Assembly (NCBI RefSeq): GCF_019343195.1
Contig: NZ_RPHB01000005.1
Span: 310,001-374,000 of the forward strand
Direction of reading: 5' to 3'
DNA from: Arthrospiribacter ruber
GTDB lineage: Bacteria > Bacteroidota > Bacteroidia > Cytophagales > Cyclobacteriaceae
DNA length: 64,000 nucleotides
Shown: positions 45,231 through 54,285 of the stretch, one piece after another
Numbering within the stretch: position 1 is the first letter of the stretch
Layout: each line of letters starts with the position of its first letter
Position numbers and translations under genes: made by a program
The notes under the pieces: generated by a model
The model's input: the letters and a program-made list of their open reading frames with translations, nothing else
Database searches by the model: none
What the model was told of the DNA's origin: nothing

Positions 45231-47912
45231 TTGAACTTTAGGATTAAGCATATAAGAGATATCAGCCTTCTACTTTTATTTAGTCTTTGGACTTCAATAC
45301 TTCAGCCTGTTTATGCTGATGCTGAAGACCCTCCTCTAAAAAAACTAAAAAGCCAGGCAGACTATGTAGTGCAGCTTTGGGACAATACCAAGGGTCTCCC
45401 TCAAAACGCCATATATGCTATGGAGATGGACAATACTGGCTTTCTTTGGATGGCTACTGAGGAGGGTTTGGCAAGGTTTGATGGTTCTTTGATAAAGGTT
45501 TTTGACAAGGATACCTATCCAGTGATGTTGGACCAGACCTACTATGCCTTTTTCAAAGGTAAAAGTGGCATTTGGGCCTCATCGGACAGGAGTATTGCGT
45601 TGCTCGAAAAAAACATCCACAAAGTAATTGATTGTAATCACATAGCCGAGGATTCCTGGATCATGACCCTCTCTGAAGACAGCAATGGCTATTTGTGGAT
45701 CGGTACTCAGGATGGAAATATCCACTTGTGGAAAAATGACCAGTTCAGCCAACTTCCTAATTGGAAAACTGAACCAGGTTTGGAAGTGGTCAGCCTTTTT
45801 CACAAAGGGGACGGCAGTATGCTAATAGGTACCAATAAAGGACTTTTTCACTACAATTATAGCAACAAAACCTACCAACTCCTTACCGAAAGAGACACCA
45901 ATGTAAGAAGGGTAATGATGGATAATGGTATGACCTACATCGGAATTCCGGAGAAAGGAATTTTCAGAGTAGAAGATAACAAGGTCCTGACCCAATTGGT
46001 ATCCTTTGATCGAATAAGAGATTTCAATTTTCCAAGCATTACCAAAGATCAGTTCAATAATGTGTGGAGCGGATCTACCGAAGATGGCATCATAAGAATC
46101 AGTGCAGAAGGAATAGAAAGGTATTATTTCAAGGAAGTCAAAAATTACCTCGTCAGAAAAATCCTTTTTGATGGAGAAAACCTTTATCTCGGAACTCATG
46201 GACGTGGGTTGGTCGTAGTCAAACCTGCTAAAGTAAGGACAGTACCATTCCCTCAGCTTATAGATAAAAACATCAAGGCCATTTTTCAAGATTCTGATCA
46301 AAACCAGTGGATAGGTACCAAATCTGAAGGCTTGTACAAAATAAAAAAAGGTAATATTACCAACATTTCCGCTAAAGATGGCCTTCTACTCAATTGGATT
46401 AATAGTATTGGTGAAGATAAAAACCATATTTATGCAGGTACTACCGCCGGTGTCTCTATCATAGACAAAAGTTCAAACAAGATTATAGGTCAAATCACCG
46501 AATCAGATGGATTAAGAAGCAATTATGTGTACGCCATTTTTTGGGATGCAGATGAGACACTTTGGATACTGACCCGCTATGGAGGGATTCATTACAGGGA
46601 GCAAGGAGGAAAAATTGTCACACTCGAGCTTCCTGCTTCTTTTAGAAATGCCAACTTTACAAGCATTCATCAATTAAAAAATGGAGAACTGATAGCAGGT
46701 ACGAGAAATGCAGGTTTCTTCAGGATCAAAGACCGAAAGATAAGGGAACAGGTAAGACTTCCTCTTAAACCGGGTGAGGATGTCATTTATGCGGTTTATG
46801 AAGATAATGACGGAGACTTATGGTTTGGTACTCATGGGGGAATAGTAGTCTATACAAAAGGAAACTTCAAAAGAATTACAAAGGAAAAAGGGTTGAATGC
46901 TGTTTCGGTATTCAGCATTACCCATGATGGCTATACCGGAGTATGGATCAGCAATAACTTTGGGGTACAATATTTCCCGGATGCCGAGCTCAGAAGATTT
47001 AAGCAATCAGATGACCCTGATTTTTTTATCAATTCTGTGACCTACAACAACAGCCACGGAATGCCCAATTCTGAAACCAATGGCTTGATTTTCCCATCTG
47101 CATTCAAAGATGGGGAAAATAAAATCTGGATACCCACAGTCGAAGGTGTTGGAATCATTGATCCCCTAAACATCGATTGGGAGGAAAATTCGGCCAATTT
47201 CCAATGGGACGAACTACTGGTAGCAGATCAGAAAAATCCGATCATAGGTTCGGAATTGATTATCCCAGCTGGCAACAACAATTTTCAGGTATCATTTTCC
47301 AATATTGATTTCTCAAATCCCGCTCAATTTTCCCTTACTTACAGAATATCTCCGGCATCAGGCAACTGGCTTCAAGTCAAAGATAATAGATATCTGACAT
47401 TCAACGGTTTGAACCCAGGAAAACACTTACTTGAATTTAGGATTTACAGAAATGGAAAACTGGACAGTACCCATAAGTTGGATATTCTTGTAAAAGGATT
47501 CTTTTTCGAATCTCTTTGGTTTAAAATTTTAGTCTTAATTTTGGTATGCATATTGATCATATTTATTGTCAACTACACTGCCAAAGTAAAAGTCAACAGC
47601 AAACTGGAGCAATTGGTAACATTGAGAACCACTGAACTGAGCACTACCAACGAAAGACTGACCAAAGCTCTTGAAGAAATTGAGTCACAAAATTCCGCAC
47701 TGAAGGATATAACCTGGCAGCAGTCACACTTAGTTAGGGCACCTCTTACCAAAGCCCTCGGCCTTATCCAACTTTTGATCAACTATCCCAAATACCAGGA
47801 TGTAGGTAAAAGCAAGGAAGAGTTGGAGAAAGAGGTATTGAAAACCCTCGAAGATCTTGACGCACTAGTGAGACAAACGCACAAAAAGTCAGAGCATTTT
47901 GCAAAAAAATAA
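45231..47912 (+). CDS. Periplasmic propeller sensor ending in a DHp domain without ATPase
   Basis: 893 residues from TTG 45231; no ATG exists near the N-terminus. A hydrophobic signal (ISLLLLFSLWTSIL) precedes many two-component propeller repeats (about 50-650, recurring patterns such as GFLWMATEEGLARF and LWFGTHGGIVVY). A Y_Y_Y-like beta domain lies near 680-765, one membrane helix near 766-785 (ILVLILVCILIIFIV), and a coiled coil follows. One DHp hairpin closes the protein, with H833 in TWQQSHLVRAPLTKAL and again exactly 60 residues to the end. It resembles hybrid two-component carbohydrate sensors but lacks the ATPase, receiver and AraC output parts. It sits after the fucose operon, so glycan sensing is plausible. 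Confidence 0.88.
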   Translation: MNFRIKHIRDISLLLLFSLWTSILQPVYADAEDPPLKKLKSQADYVVQLWDNTKGLPQNAIYAMEMDNTGFLWMATEEGLARFDGSLIKVFDKDTYPVMLDQTYYAFFKGKSGIWASSDRSIALLEKNIHKVIDCNHIAEDSWIMTLSEDSNGYLWIGTQDGNIHLWKNDQFSQLPNWKTEPGLEVVSLFHKGDGSMLIGTNKGLFHYNYSNKTYQLLTERDTNVRRVMMDNGMTYIGIPEKGIFRVEDNKVLTQLVSFDRIRDFNFPSITKDQFNNVWSGSTEDGIIRISAEGIERYYFKEVKNYLVRKILFDGENLYLGTHGRGLVVVKPAKVRTVPFPQLIDKNIKAIFQDSDQNQWIGTKSEGLYKIKKGNITNISAKDGLLLNWINSIGEDKNHIYAGTTAGVSIIDKSSNKIIGQITESDGLRSNYVYAIFWDADETLWILTRYGGIHYREQGGKIVTLELPASFRNANFTSIHQLKNGELIAGTRNAGFFRIKDRKIREQVRLPLKPGEDVIYAVYEDNDGDLWFGTHGGIVVYTKGNFKRITKEKGLNAVSVFSITHDGYTGVWISNNFGVQYFPDAELRRFKQSDDPDFFINSVTYNNSHGMPNSETNGLIFPSAFKDGENKIWIPTVEGVGIIDPLNIDWEENSANFQWDELLVADQKNPIIGSELIIPAGNNNFQVSFSNIDFSNPAQFSLTYRISPASGNWLQVKDNRYLTFNGLNPGKHLLEFRIYRNGKLDSTHKLDILVKGFFFESLWFKILVLILVCILIIFIVNYTAKVKVNSKLEQLVTLRTTELSTTNERLTKALEEIESQNSALKDITWQQSHLVRAPLTKALGLIQLLINYPKYQDVGKSKEELEKEVLKTLEDLDALVRQTHKKSEHFAKK

Positions 47913-48323
47913 ATGAACAGCAATACAGAAGTTCTGGTAATCGATGATGATCCAGGAGTAATATTCTTACATAAAATCATTATCCGGGAATCTGGACTGA
48001 GCAAACAACCACTAAGTTTTGATGAAGCTATGGATGCTTTGGACTACATCGGACCAAAAATCAATTCCAAAGATCACAAATTCCTGATTTTTCTGGACAT
48101 CAACATGCCCTACATGAATGGTTGGGAATTCTTGAACAAATTAAGCCCACTTACCAATTCCGATCAGGTAAAGGTAATTATGGTAACCTCTTCCCTATCC
48201 CAATCTGACAGGGACAAAGCGAATACATATGATTTGGTAGTGGATTTTATGGAAAAGCCTCTGGTAGACTTTCAGTGTAAATCTATTAAACAGAAGCTGA
48301 ACAGTTGGATGACAAATCCATAA
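47913..48323 (+). CDS. REC-only response regulator paired with the propeller-DHp sensor
   Basis: 136 residues; its ATG follows the previous stop directly (TAAATG). VIDDDPG acidic pocket, acceptor D62 in FLIFLDINMPYMNGWEFL, switch in MVTSSLSQSD and Lys in FMEKPLV. Subfamily motifs are the same as in the REC protein at 37894. No output domain. A strong terminator follows, so the sensor-REC pair ends here. Confidence 0.92.
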   Translation: MNSNTEVLVIDDDPGVIFLHKIIIRESGLSKQPLSFDEAMDALDYIGPKINSKDHKFLIFLDINMPYMNGWEFLNKLSPLTNSDQVKVIMVTSSLSQSDRDKANTYDLVVDFMEKPLVDFQCKSIKQKLNSWMTNP

Positions 48324-48359
48324 AAAAACCCGGTAAATGCACATTTACCGGGTTTTTTT
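48324..48359. terminator. Bidirectional terminator between the REC gene and the S41 protease
   Basis: CCCGGTAAATG pairs with CATTTACCGGG, with A6 before and T7 after the stem, so it can stop both converging genes. Confidence 0.9.
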
Positions 48360-48381
48360 AAATTCTTTGAGACCCCTCCGA

Positions 48382-51300
48382 TTACTCAACTTCCTTTAGC
48401 AATTCTTCCACTGCCTTTTCAAGCTGTTGGTCAATGCCTTTATCAATTTTTCCTGGCATGTTCTTCACCTGAAACTGCGGCTTCTTCTCATTGTTTTCCA
48501 TCCAGTTGCCGGATTTATCTTTGGCCGAAATAGGAGCTATACCCCATCTCCCTCCATTGGACAACATCTCCCAACCTGCAAAAGAACAAGTACCCGGAGT
48601 AGGCATACCCACAGTTTTCCCTATTTTCAGATCTGTATATCCACAGGCAAAGCAATGCCCATCTGAATAATTGCCCTCATTGAACATGGCCAAAGTAGGC
48701 TTGGTCCACCTAAACGTCGGCTCATAACCTACATCTCTGTCCTCAGTGGCGTAAGTGATAAATTTCTCCCCTGTAAAGAACATCGCCAGGTCTGCAACAA
48801 GATCGCCTCCACCATTGAACCTGGTATCCACGATCACGCCTTCCCTGTCATGGTATTTGCCCATCATTTCTTCATAAGTGGTCCTGTAAGGCCCGTCTGA
48901 CATACCTGGGATATGTACATAGCCCAACTTACCATCGCTCAGGCTGTCAACCTCAGCCTGATTTCTTTTGACCCACCTTCTGTAAAGTAGTCTGTTTTCT
49001 TCTGCCAAGGTGATTGGTTTTACAGTGACCTGCTTTTTATTGCCTGACTTGACATCCACCAGTTCCAATAAGGTGAATTTATCAGCTTTCCTATTGAGGT
49101 AGCGTGCCACATCAAGGTCTTTGGATATCAATTCTCCATCAATTTTTTCAATAACCATTCCAGGCATGATGTCTAATCCAGCTTTGTCCAAAGGTCCGTT
49201 TTTGATGATTTCTTTGATTTTGATACCGTCTTCCTGATGTGCATAATCCATAAATATACCCAAGGATGCCGTAGCATCCGCTTCAGGAATAGAGCGGTTG
49301 TAGGAAGCACCGGCGTGAGAAACATTGAGTTCTCCAATCATTTCGGAAGCCATTTCAGCAAACTCGTATCCATTTCCGATGTATGGCAGATACTTTTCAT
49401 ATTGCGCTGTCAATACATCCCAATCTACTCCATGCATGTCAGGAGTGTAGAAAGCACCCTTTGTCCTGATTTTGATATGCTCAAACATCTCTTTAAACTC
49501 GGCCTCTTTATCCATGGTCATTTCTCCGGAGATTTTAATCTGCTCCCTTTTGCTTCCATTATCCGTGATCTTGGAAATATTTCCACCGGAAAGTAGATAG
49601 AGGTTTTTCATTTCCTTGTCCCAGGCCAGGCTTCCATAAGATGCATCCAACTTCAATTCCATTTTTGTTTCCTTGGTCCTCAGGTTTGTGCTCCACAGGT
49701 TCATCCCCTTTTCAAACTTTGCCAAATAAAGCAATTTTTCACCCTCTTTGTCCAATACAGCATCTCCCAACTCTGTCGAATGAATGGTAAGTTTGGCCTT
49801 TCTGTCCCTAAGATCTTCCCAGTCTATCTGAAGCGGCTCGGTTTTTTTACCTTCATCCTTTTTGTCATCTTTCTTCTCCTCATCCTTTTTACCGGCTTTT
49901 TCCACTTCCTTCATCAAGTCAAAATCTTCTTTGCTAAGATTGAACTGATCGTAGCCTTCTTTGGTGAAAAACAACGTAAAGACATCATTTTGAGAGCCTC
50001 CACTTGTAGCAAAACTCTTCATTCCATCTCTATTACTGAACCAGATCATCTGCTTGCCATCCTTTACCCATTTCGGTCTTCCATCTCCATATCCACTCTG
50101 GGTAAGGTTGTACATTTCCCGCTTACCTTCTGCATCTAGCAGGACCACCTCTCCATTGGCCATTGTTGGCCTATATGCTGCCAAAAGCCATTTGCTGTCC
50201 GGGCTCCACTCAAAGTACTGGTCTCCATCTCTCATGTGGAAAAGGTGCTCCGGTGTCATCAAAGTGATTTCTTTCTTACTATCTAAGTCCATCACCTTCA
50301 ATGTTCTTCTTCCTTCCACAAAAGCCAATTTCTTACCGTCTGGGGATAACTTAGGCAGATAGCAATCGACCTCTTTGCTCACTACCGCTTCTTCCTTGAG
50401 CAAAGTGCTTGCAAAAAAGAATGGTTCATCACTTTCCCTTTCTCTGCTTACCTTAAAAATCTGCCACCTACCGTCTCTTTCAGAAGCATAAATAAGGGAT
50501 TTCCCATCCGGAGCAAATTCTACAAAACTCTCCTGATTCGGTGTATTGGTAATTCTCTTAGTTATCGCTCCATCTACTGAAGTAACGAAAACCTCTCCCC
50601 TCGCCACAAAGGCGATTTCCTTTCCATTTGGAGAAATAGACATTTCCCTTACTCCCCCATTGATGCTGATAAAGCTGTCAGGATTGCTTACAGCTTGGGT
50701 CCTGATGGTCACTTTTACCTTCTTTGGGTCTTCACCATCCTTGAGGGTGTAAAGTTCACCATCATAAGAAAAAGCCATAAGGTCATTTTCGGCAATACTA
50801 AGGAACCTAACAGGGAAATCTTTCAATTTGGTAATTCCCTCTTTTTTATCGGCATTATCCAGGGAAAATTTGAAAACATTGAAGCTTCCATTTGCTTCGC
50901 TGAGGTAGTAAACAGTCTTGCCATCAGCCGAAAAAACAGGATTTCGGTCTTCCCCCTCAAATTCCGTCAGCATCTTGTGCTCCCCCGAAGCTGAATCAAA
51001 AATCCAAATATCTCTGGTAATCGCTGAGGTGTGTTTTTTTCTCCAAGGATTTTCTCCACCCTTTTTATCGTGATAGATCAATTTGCTTCCATCGGCATTT
51101 ACCTGCACCGCCTCTGCAGGAAGTGTCCAGATCTGGTCTACCCTACCTCCTTTTACAGGTACTTTGTATAGCTCCGGTTGGGAAGCGGTAGGATACTGCC
51201 TGTGTTCGGCTATATCCTGCCGGACTCCACCAAAAATCACATGTCCTCCATCTGGGGAAAAAGTGTAAGGCATTTCATCATTGGAGTGAAAAGTCAATCT

Positions 51301-51609
51301 TGTGGCCGCGCCACCTTGAGCTTCCATCACGAAGACGTCAAAATTACCATAGCGATCTGAAGCAAAAGCCAGTTTACTTCCATCTTTGCTCCATACCGGC
51401 ATAAAATCATGGGCATCATGAAAGGTAAGTTGGACCGCATTTCCACCAGAACTGGGAACTGTATAAATATCTCCTTTGTAAGTAAAAGCTATGGTTTTCC
51501 CATCTGGGGATATAGCCGGATACCTGAGCCATTGGGGATTTTCCTGCGCACCTAATGAACCCATGAGCAGGACCATCGCCAAGGCCCACACAAACTTTAA
51601 TCTCTGCAT
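48382..51609 (-). CDS. Tricorn-like S41 protease with TolB-type propeller and PDZ domain
   Basis: 1075 residues from the ATG at 51609 (signal MQRLKFVWALAMVLLMGSLGA; an ATG at 51651 lies 14 codons earlier). The propeller part (about 20-620) has repeats such as PAISPDGKTIAFTYKG and PVWSKDGSKLAFASDR. A Lys/Glu/Asp-rich linker lies near 600. The tricorn core has IGELNVSHAGA (Ser-His pair). A PDZ domain contains GPLDKAGLDIMPGM. The S41 core has DTRFNGGGDLVAD and SDGHCFACGY, where Ser-Asp matches the tricorn nucleophile region. It probably degrades peptides in the periplasm. The residues after SDG are unusual. Confidence 0.9.
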   Translation of the reverse strand: MQRLKFVWALAMVLLMGSLGAQENPQWLRYPAISPDGKTIAFTYKGDIYTVPSSGGNAVQLTFHDAHDFMPVWSKDGSKLAFASDRYGNFDVFVMEAQGGAATRLTFHSNDEMPYTFSPDGGHVIFGGVRQDIAEHRQYPTASQPELYKVPVKGGRVDQIWTLPAEAVQVNADGSKLIYHDKKGGENPWRKKHTSAITRDIWIFDSASGEHKMLTEFEGEDRNPVFSADGKTVYYLSEANGSFNVFKFSLDNADKKEGITKLKDFPVRFLSIAENDLMAFSYDGELYTLKDGEDPKKVKVTIRTQAVSNPDSFISINGGVREMSISPNGKEIAFVARGEVFVTSVDGAITKRITNTPNQESFVEFAPDGKSLIYASERDGRWQIFKVSRERESDEPFFFASTLLKEEAVVSKEVDCYLPKLSPDGKKLAFVEGRRTLKVMDLDSKKEITLMTPEHLFHMRDGDQYFEWSPDSKWLLAAYRPTMANGEVVLLDAEGKREMYNLTQSGYGDGRPKWVKDGKQMIWFSNRDGMKSFATSGGSQNDVFTLFFTKEGYDQFNLSKEDFDLMKEVEKAGKKDEEKKDDKKDEGKKTEPLQIDWEDLRDRKAKLTIHSTELGDAVLDKEGEKLLYLAKFEKGMNLWSTNLRTKETKMELKLDASYGSLAWDKEMKNLYLLSGGNISKITDNGSKREQIKISGEMTMDKEAEFKEMFEHIKIRTKGAFYTPDMHGVDWDVLTAQYEKYLPYIGNGYEFAEMASEMIGELNVSHAGASYNRSIPEADATASLGIFMDYAHQEDGIKIKEIIKNGPLDKAGLDIMPGMVIEKIDGELISKDLDVARYLNRKADKFTLLELVDVKSGNKKQVTVKPITLAEENRLLYRRWVKRNQAEVDSLSDGKLGYVHIPGMSDGPYRTTYEEMMGKYHDREGVIVDTRFNGGGDLVADLAMFFTGEKFITYATEDRDVGYEPTFRWTKPTLAMFNEGNYSDGHCFACGYTDLKIGKTVGMPTPGTCSFAGWEMLSNGGRWGIAPISAKDKSGNWMENNEKKPQFQVKNMPGKIDKGIDQQLEKAVEELLKEVE

Positions 51610-51908
51610 AAATTTATATATAAGGTTAGCCCATAAAATTAGGAAAAGCATTGGATGTAGGTTTCATTTTTTACATAAATGTGTAATTCTTCAATTCCAC
51701 TTAAAATTATTTAAAATGTGCCTGTTTAAGCATTCCGATACTTTTTTCCAAAATCGAAGAATACTCCTCGTCTTTTTCCTAAATTTAAATTGAAAAAAAA
51801 CCGGATACTGTTGCAGTGCCAGAAATAGTTTCCCATTAATGATCAAAATCATCATTTATCAATAGAACCTTTTTTACATTCATACCTGAAACCCAAAGAA
51901 CAATAAAC

Positions 51909-52712
51909 ATGAAAATCCTTGTCCCAACAGACTTCTCCGACAATGCTTCCAACGCATTGGATATGGCTACTGAAATAGCCAAAATCTTCAAAGCAGAAAT
52001 CACTTTGCTGTACGCCTTCTATGCCGTGTATGATTTTGCTGCTCAGGCCACCGAAATCATAAGCAATATAGAAAGGGATGCAAAAAATCAGATGAAAGAC
52101 ATTTCTTCCCGGCTCAGGCAACAGGGTGTTCAGATTGATTACAAAATTATTCAGGGCAGTGTAGCCACTGCGGTTACCTCCCATGCCTACCGTGAAGAGT
52201 ACGACCTGATCGTCATGGGAACCCAAGGAGCCAGTGGAATCAAAAAAGCTCTGATTGGATCCAATACTGCTCATGTTATAAAAGATGCCATGACTCCAGT
52301 CTTGGCTGTACCCAATGGTGCTGACCTGCCATCTAAGAAGCAAATTTGTGTAGGATTGGAATTGATCAATGAAAAGGAAATACACTTCAAGCGGCTTTTT
52401 GAACTGACCGAAAAAACAGGGCTCCCTTACGAATTTTTTCATGTATGTAAACAATTGTCATTTGACAGAAAAATTGAAATGAAAGGCTTAGAATCCTACC
52501 TGAAAGAAAACTATCCCACCGTATCTGCAAGTTTCCATGTGGTACATGCAGAAACGGTAGAAGATGGTATCAAGGATTTTCTAAAAAACAGACCTAATTC
52601 TATCTTAGCAACCATTTCCAAAAACAAAACCTTCTTTGAGTACCTTTTCAACAAAAGTAAAAGTGTAGAAATGGCCTACCACACCCATGTCCCCTTACTG
52701 GTGATCAAATAA
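51909..52712 (+). CDS. Tandem universal stress protein
   Basis: 267 residues containing two Usp folds. The first (1-145) has MKILVPTDFSDNASNALD and the ATP-binding loop GTQGASGIKKALIGS. The second (150-267) starts near KKQICVGLE, lacks a clean G-x2-G-x9-G loop (NKTFFEYLFNKSKSVEMAYH) and is probably degenerate. Cytoplasmic. Usp tandems of this kind are frequent in Bacteroidota and are linked to stress survival; the direct ligand is unknown. It stands alone, with gaps on both sides. Confidence 0.9.
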   Translation: MKILVPTDFSDNASNALDMATEIAKIFKAEITLLYAFYAVYDFAAQATEIISNIERDAKNQMKDISSRLRQQGVQIDYKIIQGSVATAVTSHAYREEYDLIVMGTQGASGIKKALIGSNTAHVIKDAMTPVLAVPNGADLPSKKQICVGLELINEKEIHFKRLFELTEKTGLPYEFFHVCKQLSFDRKIEMKGLESYLKENYPTVSASFHVVHAETVEDGIKDFLKNRPNSILATISKNKTFFEYLFNKSKSVEMAYHTHVPLLVIK

Positions 52713-52822
52713 GTACATTTTCCATATTTTATAATTTTTGGAAAGCCGTATTATTTCTGGATAAAAATGATTTTATTAAACGGAAATTTATTTGTCCAGT
52801 GTATCGGGTAATCAACATTGAA

Positions 52823-52842
52823 CCAAGCCTGTACTAGCTTGG
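52823..52842. repeat. Small hairpin in the gap after the Usp gene
   Basis: CCAAGC/GCTTGG stem with an 8-nt loop. There is no T-tract, so it is a weak terminator candidate at best. The remaining 52713-52965 sequence shows no gene. Confidence 0.4.
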
Positions 52843-52965
52843 GTCCTTATATATCCTATGAGGGCAAAGGACTGTCAAATGTGGATAAGTATCCCGACAA
52901 TTGCAGTCTGATCAAATCTATGGCACAAGATTTCTGATAAGCAGGTTTACTTAAACTACACCACT

Positions 52966-53829
52966 ATGAAAAACAGGTTTTTAAGGAGTTTACTTTTACT
53001 CCAGGTTATTTTTTTTCAATCATTTGCACAAAGCGAATCCTCTCTTCTTTGGAAAATCAGTGGAAATGGGCTTGAAAATAGTTCTTATGTCTTTGGTACG
53101 ATCCACATTATCTGCGAAGATGATTTCATGATGAATGAAACCATTATGGAGGCTTTGGCCGGTACAGAAAAGTTGTTTTTGGAAATTGATATGGCCGATC
53201 CTGATATGATGGCCAAAATGTCCAAAATAACATTCAATGAAGGGATGAAAAACATCAGCGAATACATGGATAAAGAGCAGCAAGAACATTTTGACCGCTT
53301 TTTCAAAGAAAATTTTGGCGCAGGACTGGACAGGTTTGGCAGCATGAAGCCTTTTATGCTCAGCTCTTTAGTACTTACAAGATTGATCCCTTGTGAGCAG
53401 CAGAGCTCTTATGAACAGTTTTTTGTAAGCCAGGCGCAGCAAAACAAATTAAAGATTGAAGGCCTGGAAACATTGGAGTTTCAGGCTGGACTTTTTGATC
53501 AGATACCGATAAAAGATCAAATCAAAGATCTCAGTGAGTCCCTTATGGACATGGAAAAGGGTAAAAAAGAATTTGAAGAATTGATCCAAGTGTATTTGAC
53601 CAATGACATAGAACACATTCATGACCATATTTTAGATTCTCCCCTTCTAGGAAATTATGGAGACCTATTGGTCTATGAGCGCAACCGGAACTGGATTCCG
53701 CAGATTGAAGAAGCCATGGCAAATAGTCCCATATTTGTAGCAGTAGGTGCAGGGCATTTGGGTTCCGAAAATGGAGTTATTCATTTGCTCAAGCAACAAG
53801 GTTATACCGTAGAAGCGGTTAAATACTGA
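52966..53829 (+). CDS. TraB/GumN (Tiki-like) family protein
   Basis: 287 residues. Signal peptide (MKNRFLRSLLLLQVIFFQSF). The family's metal-site motifs are visible: YVFGTIHI near residue 43 and AVGAGHLGSENGV near the end, with the Glu-rich FLEIDM between. Relatives include the Tiki metalloproteases and GumN. Members are often lipid- or envelope-linked, but bacterial substrates are unknown. Probably periplasmic. Monocistronic. Confidence 0.85.
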   Translation: MKNRFLRSLLLLQVIFFQSFAQSESSLLWKISGNGLENSSYVFGTIHIICEDDFMMNETIMEALAGTEKLFLEIDMADPDMMAKMSKITFNEGMKNISEYMDKEQQEHFDRFFKENFGAGLDRFGSMKPFMLSSLVLTRLIPCEQQSSYEQFFVSQAQQNKLKIEGLETLEFQAGLFDQIPIKDQIKDLSESLMDMEKGKKEFEELIQVYLTNDIEHIHDHILDSPLLGNYGDLLVYERNRNWIPQIEEAMANSPIFVAVGAGHLGSENGVIHLLKQQGYTVEAVKY

Positions 53830-53947
53830 TCAATAAGTGTCCGGTATGTGTATAGTTATAAGTTAATAAGGATTGGATTTTCTCTTTTTTAGAATTTATG
53901 AGGAAGAGGTTCTTAAGGGTTAGATATAATTGAAATATGGTAGAAAT

Positions 53948-54002
53948 ATGCTTCGCGAAATCGAAGTGCAACGGAGATCCCGAGAGTGAAACGATTCGGG
54001 AT
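53948..54002 (+). repeat. Paired hairpins of a dispersed-repeat type
   Basis: CTTCG/CGAAG (53951-53955 with 53962-53966) is followed by ATCCCGA/TCGGGAT (53977-53983 with 53996-54002). Together with 54130-54151 they make up a 456-bp gap (53830-54285) without coding sequence. Confidence 0.65.
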
Positions 54003-54129
54003 ATTTTGAAATATTGGTTGGATTAAGTTGAAGGGTTGGATTTCTAAAGCAAGTAATTGGGTATAGGGTTTATTGATAGGCAAGAGAGTTCTGTTAGTGA
54101 CGACAATAACAGAGGCCATGGTACTGTTC

Positions 54130-54151
54130 CGGTCTGTGAGGACACAGACCG
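54130..54151. repeat. 9-bp perfect hairpin
   Basis: CGGTCTGTG at 54130-54138 pairs with CACAGACCG at 54143-54151, loop AGGA. There is no T-tract on either side. Confidence 0.7.
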
Positions 54152-54183
54152 AGGCGTGGAGATCAGCAAAATCTGCATGAGGA

Positions 54184-54221
54184 AAAAAACCCTCGAGGAT
54201 TGAAATACCTCAAGGGTTAGG
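54184..54221 (-). terminator. Terminator of the TonB receptor gene
   Basis: AACCCTCGAGG pairs with CCTCAAGGGTT with one mismatch and a 9-nt loop. On the minus strand a T7 run follows. It lies about 65 nt after the receptor stop at 54286. Confidence 0.8.
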
Positions 54222-54236
54222 TTAAGCCTCAATCTA

Positions 54237-54271
54237 AAATCTCGTATCTCAAATCTCACTTCTCACATCTC
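54237..54271. repeat. Heptamer tandem repeat (NNATCTC type)
   Basis: Five in-phase heptamers: AAATCTC, GTATCTC, AAATCTC, ACTTCTC, ACATCTC. It matches the array at 41054-41095 in period and core (ATCTC). Confidence 0.8.
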
Positions 54272-54285
54272 CCAAAAGCAAATCA

